Notes under the pieces: generated by a model
Seen by the model: only the letters and a program-made list of their open reading frames with translations
The model's database searches: none
What the model was told of the DNA's origin: nothing
Made by a program: the position numbers and the translations under genes
NCBI GenBank assembly: GCA_017535315.1
Contig: JAFXUD010000002.1
Location: forward strand, 186,001 to 250,000
Direction: 5' to 3'
Length of the DNA: 64,000 nucleotides
DNA from: Victivallales bacterium
GTDB taxonomy: Bacteria; Verrucomicrobiota; Lentisphaeria; Oligosphaerales; Oligosphaeraceae
Part shown: one piece after another, positions 1 to 9,353 of the stretch
How the letters are laid out: each line of letters begins with the position of its first letter
How positions within the stretch are numbered: the first letter of the stretch is position 1

Positions 1-623
1 ATGCCGTCCAGCGGCTTTCCGTCGCGCAGGCGCGCGAAAATCTCCAGCATGGTGAGTTCGCCCATGCCGTAGCAGAGGATGTCCGCCTTGGAATCGACAA
101 GCATGGAGGGGCGCATCTTGTCCTGCCAGTAGTCGTAATGGGCGACGCGGCGCAGGCTGACCTCGACGCCGCCAAGGACGACGGGAAGGCCAGGGAAGGC
201 CTGCCGCACCAGCTGTGAATAGACCACGGATGCGTGCGGCGGGCATAGGCCTGTTTTGCCGCCAGGGGAGAACATGTCTTCGTGGCGGAGGCGGCGACCA
301 GCCGTGTAGAGCTTGACCATGGAATCCATGTTGCCGCTGGCCACGCCGCAGCCGATGAGGGGCCGTCCGAAGGTCTTGAGGGAATCCGCGTTCTTCCAGT
401 CTGGCTGTGCGATGATGGCGACGCGGTAGCCAGCATCCAGAAGCACCCGCGCGATGAGAGGAGGCCCGAAGGTGGGGTGATCGACGTAGGCGTCGCCCGA
501 GACAATCAGGATGTCGATGGCGTCCCAGCCCCGTGCGTCCATCTCTGCGCGCGTCATTGGTACGAAGGCCGTCAATTTGTTGAATTGCCTGCCGTTATCT
601 TGATGTCTCTGGGGGCTTACCAT
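1..623 (-). CDS. ygiQ: YgiQ-family radical SAM protein, N-terminal part (runs off the window)
   Basis: The frame is open from the ATG at 623 to the window edge, giving about 207 residues of the N-terminal region. Recognisable YgiQ (UPF0313) blocks follow in order: the opening PMTRAEMDARGWD, then SGDAYVDHPTFG, IIAQPDW, a GNMDSM stretch, RRLRHEDMFSPGG, LGGVEVSLRRVAHYDYW and LVDSKADILCYGMGE. These match the E. coli YgiQ order closely. The radical SAM CxxxCxxC cluster would lie beyond the edge, so catalysis cannot be judged here. The start codon overlaps the stop of the upstream VWA gene in the string ATGGTAA, which suggests translational coupling. The cellular role of YgiQ is not well established; enzyme class is inferred from the family. 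Confidence 0.9.
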   Translation of the reverse strand, partial: MVSPQRHQDNGRQFNKLTAFVPMTRAEMDARGWDAIDILIVSGDAYVDHPTFGPPLIARVLLDAGYRVAIIAQPDWKNADSLKTFGRPLIGCGVASGNMDSMVKLYTAGRRLRHEDMFSPGGKTGLCPPHASVVYSQLVRQAFPGLPVVLGGVEVSLRRVAHYDYWQDKMRPSMLVDSKADILCYGMGELTMLEIFARLRDGKPLDG

Positions 624-1999
624 GGCTTCACCCCCTGCGGCGCGGCACGCAGTTGCCGTCTGGCCTTTGCCTCCTGGAGTTCACGCCAGCTTCCAAAACT
701 TCTGTCCTGCTTGTCATCAGCCTGTTCCTGCCCGTTGGCGTTTCCAGAACTTGCCTGTGTCTGTTCCTCGCCTGATTTCTGGCGGTCGTCGCTCTGCGGC
801 ATACCAGCGGAACTACCATCCTGCAGAAGCAGGCGTTGCGCCAGCTCCAGATTGGAGGCTGCGGCCTTCAGGCCAGGATCCAGTTTCAAGGCTGCCTGTG
901 CGGCAAAAACGGCTTCGGAGGCAAATCTTCCAGCCTGTTCAGGCTCCAGTTGCGCACGTTCACAGAGCAGGGCGGAGAGGTTGCTGTAAAGGCGGGCGCG
1001 GACGGCAGGCGACAACCTTGTCTGCCGAAGCTCCGCGCGCATTCCTTCAAGAACGTCATTCGTAGGGGATGGAGGGCGTGTCCCAAATTCCGCCGCTTCG
1101 CCAACGGCGCATAGAAACAGCAGAATTATTCCGCACAAAAAGCGTTTGACAATTGGCTCGACGCACAGCGACAGGAACAAAAGGATGATGGCGAACAGGA
1201 GGAGGAACTCGTTTCTGTTTTTCCCATTGCCGACATATTGCCGCAGAAACGCCATTGGCAACTCCTGGTTGGTGGCCTCGCTAACGCCTTCAAACGGGGC
1301 AGGGGAAAGCGCTGCGGCATGAAGGATGTTGTCGGTCGTGGGGATTGAGAGGGCAGGACGTCCAGTAGCTTCATCGAAAAACACGCCTGAACCATGTGGA
1401 ATCTCCTTTGGAACGCCGATTTCACCGCAGCAGACGGCTGTGAGAGGGAGCCGTCTGCCTTGCCATATCACTTGTGACGAGGCATCAGGAGGATTCATTT
1501 CACCGTCGCTGACGAGCACCAATGCGGCTGCTTCAAGCTGTTCCCCTTGCCGAATGGCCTGCTCTGGCGCGGATCCAGGGAGGTAGAGTTTGCCAGGTCC
1601 CGCCGACTGAAGGGCGGTGTCGAATGCAGCATGGTCTAGTGTCGGAGGGCAATCCACAAATGCGGAGCCTGCGTAGGTGACCAGCGCCACTTCACATTCG
1701 TAGAAGGCTTTTGCCATTCTTGCGATGACGGACTTGCCCTCCTCAAGACGGGTGCCTTCTCTCCCCTGCGCACGCATGCTTTCCGAGCAGTCAAGCAGGA
1801 AGACTATGCAAGGTGGACTCTCCTTTTGTACACGCCGACCAAAGAACATGCAGAGCAATGCCGATAGAATCAGCCCGCAGGAGAGCCAAAGGTGCCAGTT
1901 GCCGTTGTTGTTTTCCAGGTGTTTTCTAAGTCGCCAGCGACGCAAGTTGGCCCAGAAGATGAGAAATGCCGCTATGGTCAACAACCCCGTCAGCATCAT
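617..1999 (-). CDS. VWA-domain membrane protein, BatB/BatC-like
   Basis: This 460-residue protein has two N-terminal membrane segments (about 4-17 and 38-54). A von Willebrand A domain of about 62-240 follows, starting with the MIDAS motif DCSES. A third hydrophobic stretch lies near 265-290, and a helical TPR-like tail is rich in Ala, Gln and Glu. BatB and BatC are usually separate genes; here the VWA and TPR parts look fused. Bat proteins are membrane-anchored, and in other bacteria they have been linked to stress or aerotolerance and envelope integrity. The ATG overlaps the stop of the upstream coiled-coil gene (ATGA) and its own stop overlaps the ygiQ start, so the three genes probably form one transcript. 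Function beyond a membrane VWA protein is inference. Confidence 0.75.
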   Translation of the reverse strand: MMLTGLLTIAAFLIFWANLRRWRLRKHLENNNGNWHLWLSCGLILSALLCMFFGRRVQKESPPCIVFLLDCSESMRAQGREGTRLEEGKSVIARMAKAFYECEVALVTYAGSAFVDCPPTLDHAAFDTALQSAGPGKLYLPGSAPEQAIRQGEQLEAAALVLVSDGEMNPPDASSQVIWQGRRLPLTAVCCGEIGVPKEIPHGSGVFFDEATGRPALSIPTTDNILHAAALSPAPFEGVSEATNQELPMAFLRQYVGNGKNRNEFLLLFAIILLFLSLCVEPIVKRFLCGIILLFLCAVGEAAEFGTRPPSPTNDVLEGMRAELRQTRLSPAVRARLYSNLSALLCERAQLEPEQAGRFASEAVFAAQAALKLDPGLKAAASNLELAQRLLLQDGSSAGMPQSDDRQKSGEEQTQASSGNANGQEQADDKQDRSFGSWRELQEAKARRQLRAAPQGVKPW

Positions 2000-4900
2000 T
2001 CATTCCCCAACTTGCGGAAATAGTCTTCCACCTGGCGACGATATTTTTCTGGTGGCGCGGAGGAACGTCGCAGCAGTTGGCGCTGCTTTTTCGCGGTGAT
2101 GTCGTCCAGCATGTTGCCGATAATGGTGGCGGCCTCTGCAATGTCCCGCAGGGATATGCCGCCTGCCTGCGTTGGGTTTTCGCCGTTCGAGGGAAGAGTA
2201 AGGTTGTTGGAAATCTCCTGAAGACGCCTGTTCTTGGTGGCATTGGCGGCCTCGTCCGTGATACGTGCCGCCTCCTCCCGTGCCTCGTCAATCTGTTTCA
2301 TCGCGCGTTCCTGATTACCGTCCCGCATGGCGTTCTGCATTTTCGAAGCGGTGTTCTGCAGTTGTTCCAGCATCTCCCGCAGCTCCTGCTCGCCCATGCC
2401 AGGCATGGATTCCGCAGCGGAATGCAGGTTGTTTGCAAGCTCCTGCAGGAAGTTACCAGCGTCATTTTGTTCGCGGGCGGCGCGGTCAAACCGTTTGTAG
2501 AGCAGGGCGTTTTTGGCGCGCGTCTGGGCACGCTGGAGACCACGGGTGTCCGCCTGTTTCAAGGCCTCTGTCATCGCCTCCGTCGCCTTTGGGTAATCCT
2601 CTTCCAGCTCGCCGATCGCCTCGCGTATCTCGCGTTTCAGTTGTTCTGTTGCCTCGTTCAAAGTGTTCTGGCGTTCCCTGGCGCCAGAGGCGGCTTGTTC
2701 ATCACGTTTTTCCTGTTGCGAGAGTTGTTCGGAGTTTTGTGCTTCCTGGCGTTGGCTTTCGGAGAGTTGACCCGCCATTTCGGAGAGGCGCTTCACCTCG
2801 TTGGCGGAGGCACTGCGCAGGGCTTCCTCCAGTATCCGCAAGGCCGCGACCAGTTGCATTCGCGAACGCGCGCCATGGATGCCGCCCACCTGGCGATTTC
2901 CCGCTGTTAGGGCTTCTGTGCCGCTGCTCATTTCCGTGGATGCGCGTTTCAGCGAATGGGAAGCCTGTCCAAGTTCCTTGTGGGGCTCGACACGTCCATT
3001 CAATGCGTCTGTCGCCTCCTGGTTTTTCTTTTGCCGTGCTGCCATGCTCTCTAAGATTGTGTCTTCCCGTGCAAGCCCGCTGTTGATGCTCTCCTGTTGC
3101 GCAATGATTTTGCGCAACTCCTCAATCAGTTCTTTCAGCGCCTTCAGGTCGGGTTTGGCTGGCTGCGGTTTTTCGGAAGATGACTGCTCCTCTTTTTTCT
3201 CATCATTCTGTCCCTCTTCAGACTGCTGGTCTTCTCCCTTGCCTTTTTTGGATTTCATGGAGTTCTTGATGAGTTCCGTTTCAATGGCGACCAATGCCGC
3301 TAGGGCGCGCTCCTGCGGTGGGATGCTTTCCTCGAAAAGCCTGCGCTCGGCCATGCGCGAAGCGGCCAGGAGCTGTTCGGAGACCTGAGCAAAGAGGGAG
3401 GTCAAGGGTTCTCCCAGGTTTCCTCCCACCTCTTTGGCGAGGGAGGTGACACGCTTGCGAACTTCAAGCTCCAGTTCATTCAAGCCCACGACCAGCTCTT
3501 TTTCCATTCGGTCGCGCAGTGACGAGGAATCCATGCCCATGATGTCCCATGAGAGGCGCATCAGGCGTTTTGATTCGGCAATCAGGTCCGAGATGTCCGC
3601 CTTTTTTTCCTCACCAGCTTGGTCCGATTCCATTTCCATGGAGTCTTGGTCAGGCCGAATGACCACGAAAAAGAGGTCGCTTTTTGCCTGCTGATGGTTG
3701 GGCTGGCGGTTGTCTTTGGCAATTAACATGCAGGAAAGGAGGTCGCCTATCTCCAATTTCAAAGAGGGAATATCCCACAAACTGACAATCTCCCACTCTT
3801 TTTCAATCGTCGATGGCTCTGCCTTGCGCAGGGAAAGCGAATGACGTTCACCGCCATTGACAGAATAGAGGAGCTGGCATTCCTCCAGGCCGAAATCATC
3901 GGAAACCTGCGCCATGATGCGCAGGCTGTCGCCTGGCTTCAGCGTCACATCCTTGGTCGGCTCCGTCAATGCCAAAACGGGCGGCATGTCTGGTATCACC
4001 GTGATTTCCATGGAATAATGGCTGGTGTGACCTGCCTTGTCTTCCAGGAGTAGGGTGCATGGACCGCTTTTTGCTGGGGAGAAATCAAGCCGTCGCCAAC
4101 CGTCGCTGTCATTGGAAAGGGGCTGGCTTTTTTTCTCCCATTCAAGAGACGCCTTGACATCGGGGGCGGTCTTCAATGAGAGCTTGACCGTTTCTCCTGC
4201 CACCAGCTCCAAGTCGCAGTATTCATTGTATTTCCGTGCGTTTCTCTGCATATAAGGCAGAGGCTCGACCTCCATGCTAAGCTCTTCATAGACAGGCGGA
4301 TCATATACGGAGATTCTATGCCAGCCACTGGCAAGCGACGGCGTTGTCACCTTGAACTTGAAGTCGTCATTCACATCGTAGAAGGTAAATGAAAAAGAGT
4401 TGTCCGACACATGGTTCATTACATAGTTGGCATTGGGGGACTTAGTTGAATCGAAGAGTATCTTTGCCTGCTTTTCCCAGCGATGGACAGTGGCTTTGAT
4501 GGTGTAGTCGCTATGGCGCGCCGCTTCAGCTCCCGATATTTCTATGTCGATTCCCGCGTCGCCGACTGTCAAGGCACGCCATCCCCAGGCGAACTTCTCG
4601 TATGCAGGCAACAGAGTGATGAGAAACAACATGAGGACGGACACGGCTACAAGAGGCAAAAGCCAGCGGCTGCGCCTGCGAAAAACAGCAGGGACAAATT
4701 CAGGTTCGTCCTCGATACGCTCATGAATCTGCTCCAGCAATTGGCTTTCTATGGGGCGGAGTTCCCGTTGATTTGCCGTGCATTCCAGTTCGTATGCGCA
4801 GATGAAGGAATCCATCAGTTCTGGATGGGCCTCTTCCACCAGCAATGCCATTGCCTTCAGGCTGCCATGGCGGCGGTGGTTCCAGAACAGGTGGCAAAGG

Positions 4901-5103
4901 GGAGCGCAGATGGCGGCAAGGCACCCCAGGGTTCCGATGAGCATCACCGTATTTTCACGCAGTCCCCAGAAGGCCTGAACCAGGCTCAGCAAGCCGAACA
5001 ACGCAAAAAGGCTTGCGCACGCCAACGCAATGCCAACCAGAAGACGGTGGCAGGACAAGCGGAATCGTCCCTTGGAGAGCAATGTGTGCAGGGTGTTTTT
5101 CAT
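1996..5103 (-). CDS. Large membrane-anchored coiled-coil protein (DUF4175-like)
   Basis: 1035 residues from the ATG at 5103, chosen because AGAGG lies about nine bases upstream. A longer reading frame to 5289 only translates the tandem repeat and was rejected. Two membrane helices lie near residues 24-75 and a third near 150-170. Next comes a beta-rich region with segments such as YEELSMEVEPLPYMQRN, and then a long, very charged Gln/Glu/Lys/Arg helical region from about 500 to the end. This layout, next to a VWA/Bat gene, matches the large DUF4175-type proteins found in Bat operons of Bacteroidota and PVC bacteria. The helical part probably sits in the periplasm and binds partners. I see no catalytic motif. 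The gene overlaps the VWA gene by four bases. Confidence 0.65.
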   Translation of the reverse strand: MKNTLHTLLSKGRFRLSCHRLLVGIALACASLFALFGLLSLVQAFWGLRENTVMLIGTLGCLAAICAPLCHLFWNHRRHGSLKAMALLVEEAHPELMDSFICAYELECTANQRELRPIESQLLEQIHERIEDEPEFVPAVFRRRSRWLLPLVAVSVLMLFLITLLPAYEKFAWGWRALTVGDAGIDIEISGAEAARHSDYTIKATVHRWEKQAKILFDSTKSPNANYVMNHVSDNSFSFTFYDVNDDFKFKVTTPSLASGWHRISVYDPPVYEELSMEVEPLPYMQRNARKYNEYCDLELVAGETVKLSLKTAPDVKASLEWEKKSQPLSNDSDGWRRLDFSPAKSGPCTLLLEDKAGHTSHYSMEITVIPDMPPVLALTEPTKDVTLKPGDSLRIMAQVSDDFGLEECQLLYSVNGGERHSLSLRKAEPSTIEKEWEIVSLWDIPSLKLEIGDLLSCMLIAKDNRQPNHQQAKSDLFFVVIRPDQDSMEMESDQAGEEKKADISDLIAESKRLMRLSWDIMGMDSSSLRDRMEKELVVGLNELELEVRKRVTSLAKEVGGNLGEPLTSLFAQVSEQLLAASRMAERRLFEESIPPQERALAALVAIETELIKNSMKSKKGKGEDQQSEEGQNDEKKEEQSSSEKPQPAKPDLKALKELIEELRKIIAQQESINSGLAREDTILESMAARQKKNQEATDALNGRVEPHKELGQASHSLKRASTEMSSGTEALTAGNRQVGGIHGARSRMQLVAALRILEEALRSASANEVKRLSEMAGQLSESQRQEAQNSEQLSQQEKRDEQAASGARERQNTLNEATEQLKREIREAIGELEEDYPKATEAMTEALKQADTRGLQRAQTRAKNALLYKRFDRAAREQNDAGNFLQELANNLHSAAESMPGMGEQELREMLEQLQNTASKMQNAMRDGNQERAMKQIDEAREEAARITDEAANATKNRRLQEISNNLTLPSNGENPTQAGGISLRDIAEAATIIGNMLDDITAKKQRQLLRRSSAPPEKYRRQVEDYFRKLGNE

Positions 5104-5181
5104 TGTTTTTATCCTCTTTAGTAATATAAGTGCAGTCAACCATTCTGTCGATTGATTTGGTTGGTTTTTTTCAAGATTGCT

Positions 5182-5607
5182 TTTTAAGGGACAAGAGCGA
5201 CGGGAGGGACTTGAGCGACGCAAGGGGCACGAGACCATTAACAAGTTTTTTAAGGGACTGGAGCGACTTGAGCGACTTGAGCGACGCAAGGGGCATAATT
5301 ATTTCGTGCCACTTGCGTCGCTCAAGTCCCTCCCGTCGCTCATGTCCCTATAAAGGCATGCTAGTCTCGTGCCCCTTGCGTCGCTCCCGTCGCTCCCGTC
5401 CCTCATGTCCCTTAAAAATCTTGCTAGTCTCATGCCCCTTGCGTCGCTCAAGTCGCTCCCGTCCCTCCTGTCCCTTAAAAATCTTGTTAGTCTCATGCCC
5501 CTTGCGTCGCTCCCGTCCCTCCCGTCGCTCATGTCCCTATAAAGGCATGCTAGTCTCGTGCCACTTGCGTCGCTCCCGTCCCTCCCGTCGCTCATGTCCC
5601 TTTAGAA
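5182..5607. repeat. Intergenic minisatellite built from GAGCGAC/GAGGGAC words, inverted arms
   Basis: The interval is made almost wholly of seven- to nine-base words such as GAGCGACTT, GAGGGACTT and GCGACGCAAGGGGC. The left part (to about 5297) reads in one orientation and the right part carries about five units of roughly 65 bases in the opposite orientation, so transcripts could fold into a long imperfect hairpin. The units on the right are separated by a near-constant AAAAATCTTGCTAGTCTC or TATAAAGGCATGCTAGTCTC. Long translations through it are artefacts of the repeat. It lies between two divergently read genes. Confidence 0.9.
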
Positions 5608-5695
5608 ATTTTCTTGCAATCATATTTGAAATCTCAAAATTGCCAATATATTATTCTAAATAGAAATAAAATGCAATCTAAATCTCCTGCTATCC

Positions 5696-6388
5696 ATGCC
5701 GAAAAGCCAAACAGAAAGTGGTTCCCGTGCCTGTTTTCGTGTACGTTGCTGTGCTTTGGGGAGCATCGTGCAGGTTTCTGTTTTGGGAATCAGAAGGCAT
5801 AGTTCGGAATTGGGGCTGGACTGGGAGGAGCTGAGCCAGGAGACGCGCGCCAGTTGGATGTCGCTAATCGAGGCTCTGGAACTCTCCCCTGAAGAACGGG
5901 ATGTCGAGCTTCTTCTGCTGGAATCCGCCAAAAACCGTCTAAGTGTGGTGCTGGGCAGCCTGGAGAGCTGCATTGCGGGAAAAGGTCATCTGCCGTGGAG
6001 CTGCCAGTCCAAATCCTATATGAGGCTGTCCTCCGCCACCTACGCACCATTGAGCATTGAGGATGGCGACCTATTCTCTGCGTATTGCCTTTATTTCGAG
6101 GCGTTGAGGCATCGCCTTTCTCCCTGGCTGGACAATGTTGACGTCGAGGTGGTCGTCAACAGCATCCTGGTGATTGCGCGAAATGAATATCAGGCGTTGG
6201 AGAGGCACATTCGCGAATCAAAGGCCGAAGCCGATTATCTCCCGCTCCCCACGCCAACGGATGTGCTGCGCATCGCCCAGGAGGTGCCGCGCTGTCCCGT
6301 ATGCGGACAGCTTATGGAGAGGGACGATGAGGGAGACTGGTTCTGCGAAAACTGCCAAATTAAAGATGCTTCATTGACGCTTTTTTAG
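5696..6388 (+). CDS. Hypothetical protein with C-terminal zinc ribbon
   Basis: I do not recognise this 230-residue protein. The body is helical and acidic. The C-terminus has CPVCGQL followed 14 residues later by CENC, a two-knuckle zinc ribbon that could bind nucleic acid or a protein. The N-terminus is uncertain. The ATG at 5696 has no ribosome binding site, whereas an in-frame GTG at 5768 is preceded by GGGGAG and would remove 24 poorly structured residues (206 residues left). The gene lies upstream of rpsO and is read the same way, but the gap is long enough for a separate promoter. Function is unknown. Confidence 0.6.
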   Translation: MPKSQTESGSRACFRVRCCALGSIVQVSVLGIRRHSSELGLDWEELSQETRASWMSLIEALELSPEERDVELLLLESAKNRLSVVLGSLESCIAGKGHLPWSCQSKSYMRLSSATYAPLSIEDGDLFSAYCLYFEALRHRLSPWLDNVDVEVVVNSILVIARNEYQALERHIRESKAEADYLPLPTPTDVLRIAQEVPRCPVCGQLMERDDEGDWFCENCQIKDASLTLF

Positions 6389-6430
6389 CGATGGTTTTAT
6401 TGGTAATGAAGCACAAAAACGTCGAAGCAG

Positions 6431-6459
6431 TTGGAAAAAAGAGAATTCTGGTATATATT
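6431..6459 (+). promoter_or_regulatory. Candidate sigma-70 promoter for rpsO
   Basis: TTGGAA at 6431-6436 and TATATT at 6454-6459 are separated by 17 bases. The pair lies in an AT-rich stretch about 130 bases upstream of the rpsO start. It is consistent with a housekeeping promoter and a leader of roughly 120 bases; no experimental support is visible. Confidence 0.4.
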
Positions 6460-6585
6460 ATCTCATTCAAAATCTTGTTAAAGGCCAGAGTTTATGGAAA
6501 CCTGGGGCATGACTGTCTTATCGGGAAAAGGATTCTCGGAGTATGCCTTGGCGGCTCGGCGGGCAGGATTTATAGAGAAACACTA

Positions 6586-6849
6586 ATGAACAAAGAAACC
6601 AAAACCAAACTGATTGAAGAGTACAGACTGAACGAGAAGGACTGCGGTTCCAGCGAGGTCCAGATTGCGATTTTGACGGGGCGCATTGGCGAGCTCACCG
6701 AGCACATGAAGATCCACAAGAAGGACAATAGCACCAAGCGCGGACTGCTCGCGCTGGTCAACCGCCGCCGCCGCCTCCTGGCCTACCTCCAGAAGGAGGA
6801 CTTCCAGCGCTACTCCACACTCATCAAGAAGTTGGGTCTGCGTCACTAA
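6586..6849 (+). CDS. rpsO: 30S ribosomal protein S15
   Basis: The 87-residue product has the full S15 pattern: an N-terminal helix (LIEEYRLNEKDCGSSEVQIA), the loop ILTGRIGELTEHMKIHKKD and the RNA-binding block GLLALVNRRRRLLAYLQ, ending KKLGLRH. S15 binds the central domain of 16S rRNA early in small-subunit assembly. The ATG at 6586 gives the normal family length; an open extension upstream to 6391 is leader, not protein. rpsO is followed by pnp, the arrangement known from many bacteria, where S15 often represses its own mRNA. A hairpin follows the stop codon. Confidence 0.98.
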   Translation: MNKETKTKLIEEYRLNEKDCGSSEVQIAILTGRIGELTEHMKIHKKDNSTKRGLLALVNRRRRLLAYLQKEDFQRYSTLIKKLGLRH

Positions 6850-6862
6850 TTGTATCATTCCG

Positions 6863-6893
6863 AATACGGCCGCCGCTGTGCGCGGCCGTATTT
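6863..6893 (+). terminator. Hairpin terminator after rpsO
   Basis: AATACGGCCGC (6863-6873) pairs perfectly with GCGGCCGTATT (6882-6892) across an eight-base loop, 14 bases after the rpsO stop. Only a short T run follows (TTTC), so termination may be partial and allow read-through into pnp. Confidence 0.7.
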
Positions 6894-7127
6894 CTTATCT
6901 CCCTTGGTGGGAGCCTTTCCTCTTGTGGAATTCGTCGGCACGGGCGGCCAGTAAAAGAAGAGCCTGACCATCCGTTCCGCAATTCCGCAAAATTGAAAGC
7001 TGCGACAGCCTGCCACTGGAGAACGCAATCGAATCAAGAGAGCGCACAGCAGGACGCTGATTTGAAAAGCAAAGCCATTATGACAGCGTCCAGAACAACA
7101 CAAATGGCAGGAGTTTAACAGATTACA

Positions 7128-9218
7128 ATGAGTATTGAAAATGTGAAAATGGATTTGGGCGACGGTCGTTTCATCACCGTCGAAACAGGGAAGCTGGCGC
7201 TTCAGGCCAATGGTTCCGTCATGGTGACCCTGGGCGAGACCATGGTGCTGGTGGCCGTCTGCTCGGCTGACCCGAGGCCTGGCATCGACTTTTTCCCACT
7301 CTCCGTCGAATACCGCGAACGCTTCGCCGCCGCTGGCAAAATCCCAGGTGGCTTCTTCAAGCGCGAAGGGCGTCCGACCGAGAAGGAGATTCTCACGGCC
7401 CGCATGACGGACCGTCCGTTGCGTCCCCTCTTCCCCGAAGGCTTCATCAACGAAGTCCAGGTGGTTTCCACCCTTTTCAGCGCGGATGGCGAGAACGAGC
7501 CCGACGTGCTTTCCATCCTCGGCGCCTCCTGCGCCATGATGGTTTCTGACATCCCGTTCGGCGGACCCGTCGGCGCCCTGCGCGTTGGCCGCATCAACGG
7601 TCAGTTCGTGGCGAACCCCACCAACTCCCAGATGGAAAACAGCGACATCGACCTCGTCTATGCTGGTATTGCTGGCAAGGCCATCATGATTGAAGGCCGC
7701 TCCAGCGAGGTCAGCGAAGAGGACCTGCGCGACGCCATGCTGTTCGCGGACACCATCGTCTGCAAGCAGATCGAGGCTCAGAAGGAGCTGGCGGCCCGCG
7801 TCAACAAGCCGAAATATGCCTACACCCCCCATCTGCCAGAACCCGAAGTCCTCGCCGCAGCCGAGGAGTTCGTCGGCGACAAGCTCTTTGACGCTTGCTC
7901 ATCGCCCTCCAAGCTGGACAGGCAGAACAAGCAGGATGCTCTGAAGGAGGCCCTCTTCGAGGAGCTCACCAAGCGCTTCACTGCCGAGGACGGCACCACC
8001 CCCGACCTGGGGCTCATCTGGGAGACCATGATGGAGAAGAACATCCGCTCGCTCGTCCTTGACAGGGGCATCCGCCAGGATGGACGCAAGCTGGACGAAA
8101 TCCGCGAGCTTTCCTGCGAAGTCGGCCTTCTTCCGCGCGCCCACGGCAGTGCCTTGTTCCGCCGCGGTGAGACGCAGGCCCTCGTGACCGCTACCCTCGG
8201 CTCCACGGGCGATGCGCAGGAATACGATTCCATTACGGGCAGCGAGAAGACCAAGACCTTCATCCTGCACTACAACTTCCCGAACTTCTGCACGGGCGAA
8301 GTCGGCAAATATGGCTCTACTGGACGCCGTGAAATCGGCCATGGCGCGCTGGCGGAACGCTCCGTCGCGGGCGCGATGCCGAAGGACTTCCCCTACACGG
8401 TCCGCGTGACCAGCGAAATTCTTGGTTCCAACGGCTCCTCCTCCATGGCGACGGTCTGCGGTTCTACGCTGGCGCTGATGGACGCGGGTGTTCCGTTGTC
8501 CGACGCGGTGGTCGGCATCTCCATCGGTCTGGTGACGGGCAAGGACAAGCGCGAGTTCCTGACGGATATCCTCGGCTCTGAGGACCACTACGGCGACATG
8601 GATTTCAAGGTTGCGGGTACCACCAAGGGCATCACGGGCTTCCAGCTCGACCTTAAGATAGCGGGTCTTGACATCGAGGGCATGTACCAGGCGATGCTTC
8701 GCAACAAGGCTGCCCGCGAGAAGATTCGTGCCGTCATGAAGGCCTGCATTGCCGAGCCGCGCAAGCAGCTCAGCAAGTATGCGCCGCAGATGTCCGCCAT
8801 GAAGATCAACCCCGAGAAGATTGGCGCCCTCATCGGCCCTGGCGGTAAGAACATCCGCGGCATCACCGATTTGACTGGTGCGCAGATTGACGTCGATGAC
8901 GACGGCAACGTCAAAATCTACGCCAACAACGCTGAGGCGATGGAAAAGGCGAAGTACATGGTGGAAGGCTTCACGGGCGAGGCGGAGATTGGCAAGACCT
9001 ACCGCGGCCTTGTGAAGACCATCAAGGACTTCGGTGCCTTCGTTGAAATCTTGCCTGGCCAGGAGGGCATGGTTCACATCTCCGAGCTGGCGGATTACCG
9101 CGTTAAGAACGTCGAGGAAATCTGCAAGGTCGGCGATGAAATCACCGTCAAGGTCATCGACATCGATGACCGCGGGCGCATCCGCCTCAGCCGCAAGGCC
9201 GCCCTGTCCGAAAACTAA
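7128..9218 (+). CDS. pnp: Polyribonucleotide nucleotidyltransferase (PNPase)
   Basis: The 696-residue length and layout are typical. Two RNase PH domains (about 10-140 and 310-460) flank a helical linker. They are followed by a KH domain with the GPGGKNIRGI signature near residue 570 and a C-terminal S1 domain (GKTYRGLVKTIKDFGAFVEI, about 620-690). PNPase degrades RNA 3' to 5' by phosphorolysis and can add tails; it acts in the cytoplasm, often in a degradosome. An AGGAG lies about 15 bases before the ATG. The 230-base gap after rpsO contains no gene. The product ends right after the S1 domain without the acidic tail seen in some species. Confidence 0.98.
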   Translation: MSIENVKMDLGDGRFITVETGKLALQANGSVMVTLGETMVLVAVCSADPRPGIDFFPLSVEYRERFAAAGKIPGGFFKREGRPTEKEILTARMTDRPLRPLFPEGFINEVQVVSTLFSADGENEPDVLSILGASCAMMVSDIPFGGPVGALRVGRINGQFVANPTNSQMENSDIDLVYAGIAGKAIMIEGRSSEVSEEDLRDAMLFADTIVCKQIEAQKELAARVNKPKYAYTPHLPEPEVLAAAEEFVGDKLFDACSSPSKLDRQNKQDALKEALFEELTKRFTAEDGTTPDLGLIWETMMEKNIRSLVLDRGIRQDGRKLDEIRELSCEVGLLPRAHGSALFRRGETQALVTATLGSTGDAQEYDSITGSEKTKTFILHYNFPNFCTGEVGKYGSTGRREIGHGALAERSVAGAMPKDFPYTVRVTSEILGSNGSSSMATVCGSTLALMDAGVPLSDAVVGISIGLVTGKDKREFLTDILGSEDHYGDMDFKVAGTTKGITGFQLDLKIAGLDIEGMYQAMLRNKAAREKIRAVMKACIAEPRKQLSKYAPQMSAMKINPEKIGALIGPGGKNIRGITDLTGAQIDVDDDGNVKIYANNAEAMEKAKYMVEGFTGEAEIGKTYRGLVKTIKDFGAFVEILPGQEGMVHISELADYRVKNVEEICKVGDEITVKVIDIDDRGRIRLSRKAALSEN

Positions 9219-9224
9219 AAAACA

Positions 9225-9296
9225 GGGGTTAGGGAATAGGGATTAGGGGTTAGTGACTTGAAAATTACCCCCTAATCCCTACCCCCTAATCCCTAG
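9225..9296. repeat. GGGATTAG-type short repeats in inverted arms
   Basis: The left arm (9225-9253) is built from GGGGTTAG, GGGAATAG and GGGATTAG; the right arm (9268-9296) is the complement of the same words. The arms can fold into a near-perfect stem of about 29 pairs between pnp and rpmE. It may work as a terminator or RNA-end protector, but no T run follows. The same word family recurs at 53044-53295. Confidence 0.85.
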
Positions 9297-9353
9297 AACT
9301 TAAGATAACCCAGGGACCGCACGCAAGACGGTTCCATATAATGGAGAACGACA

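Noticed and set aside
1966-2910. A long plus-strand reading frame opposite the coiled-coil gene
   Set aside because: It is a shadow of a GC-rich coding strand; composition is Leu/Arg-rich with no domain.
5104-5289. N-terminal extension of the large coiled-coil protein to 5289
   Set aside because: It only translates the tandem repeat (Arg/Ser-rich); the ATG at 5103 has a ribosome binding site and begins a normal membrane segment.
6895-7127. A gene or tRNA in the gap between rpsO and pnp
   Set aside because: No frame with a start and no cloverleaf pattern; probably the pnp leader.
7899-9077. A 392-residue frame antisense to pnp
   Set aside because: pnp is certain on the plus strand and the antisense frame follows its codon structure.
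9225-9296. TTAGGG-like repeats suggesting a telomere or linear replicon end
   Set aside because: The block is short, internal, and forms inverted arms between two ribosomal-type genes; it belongs to the general intergenic repeats.
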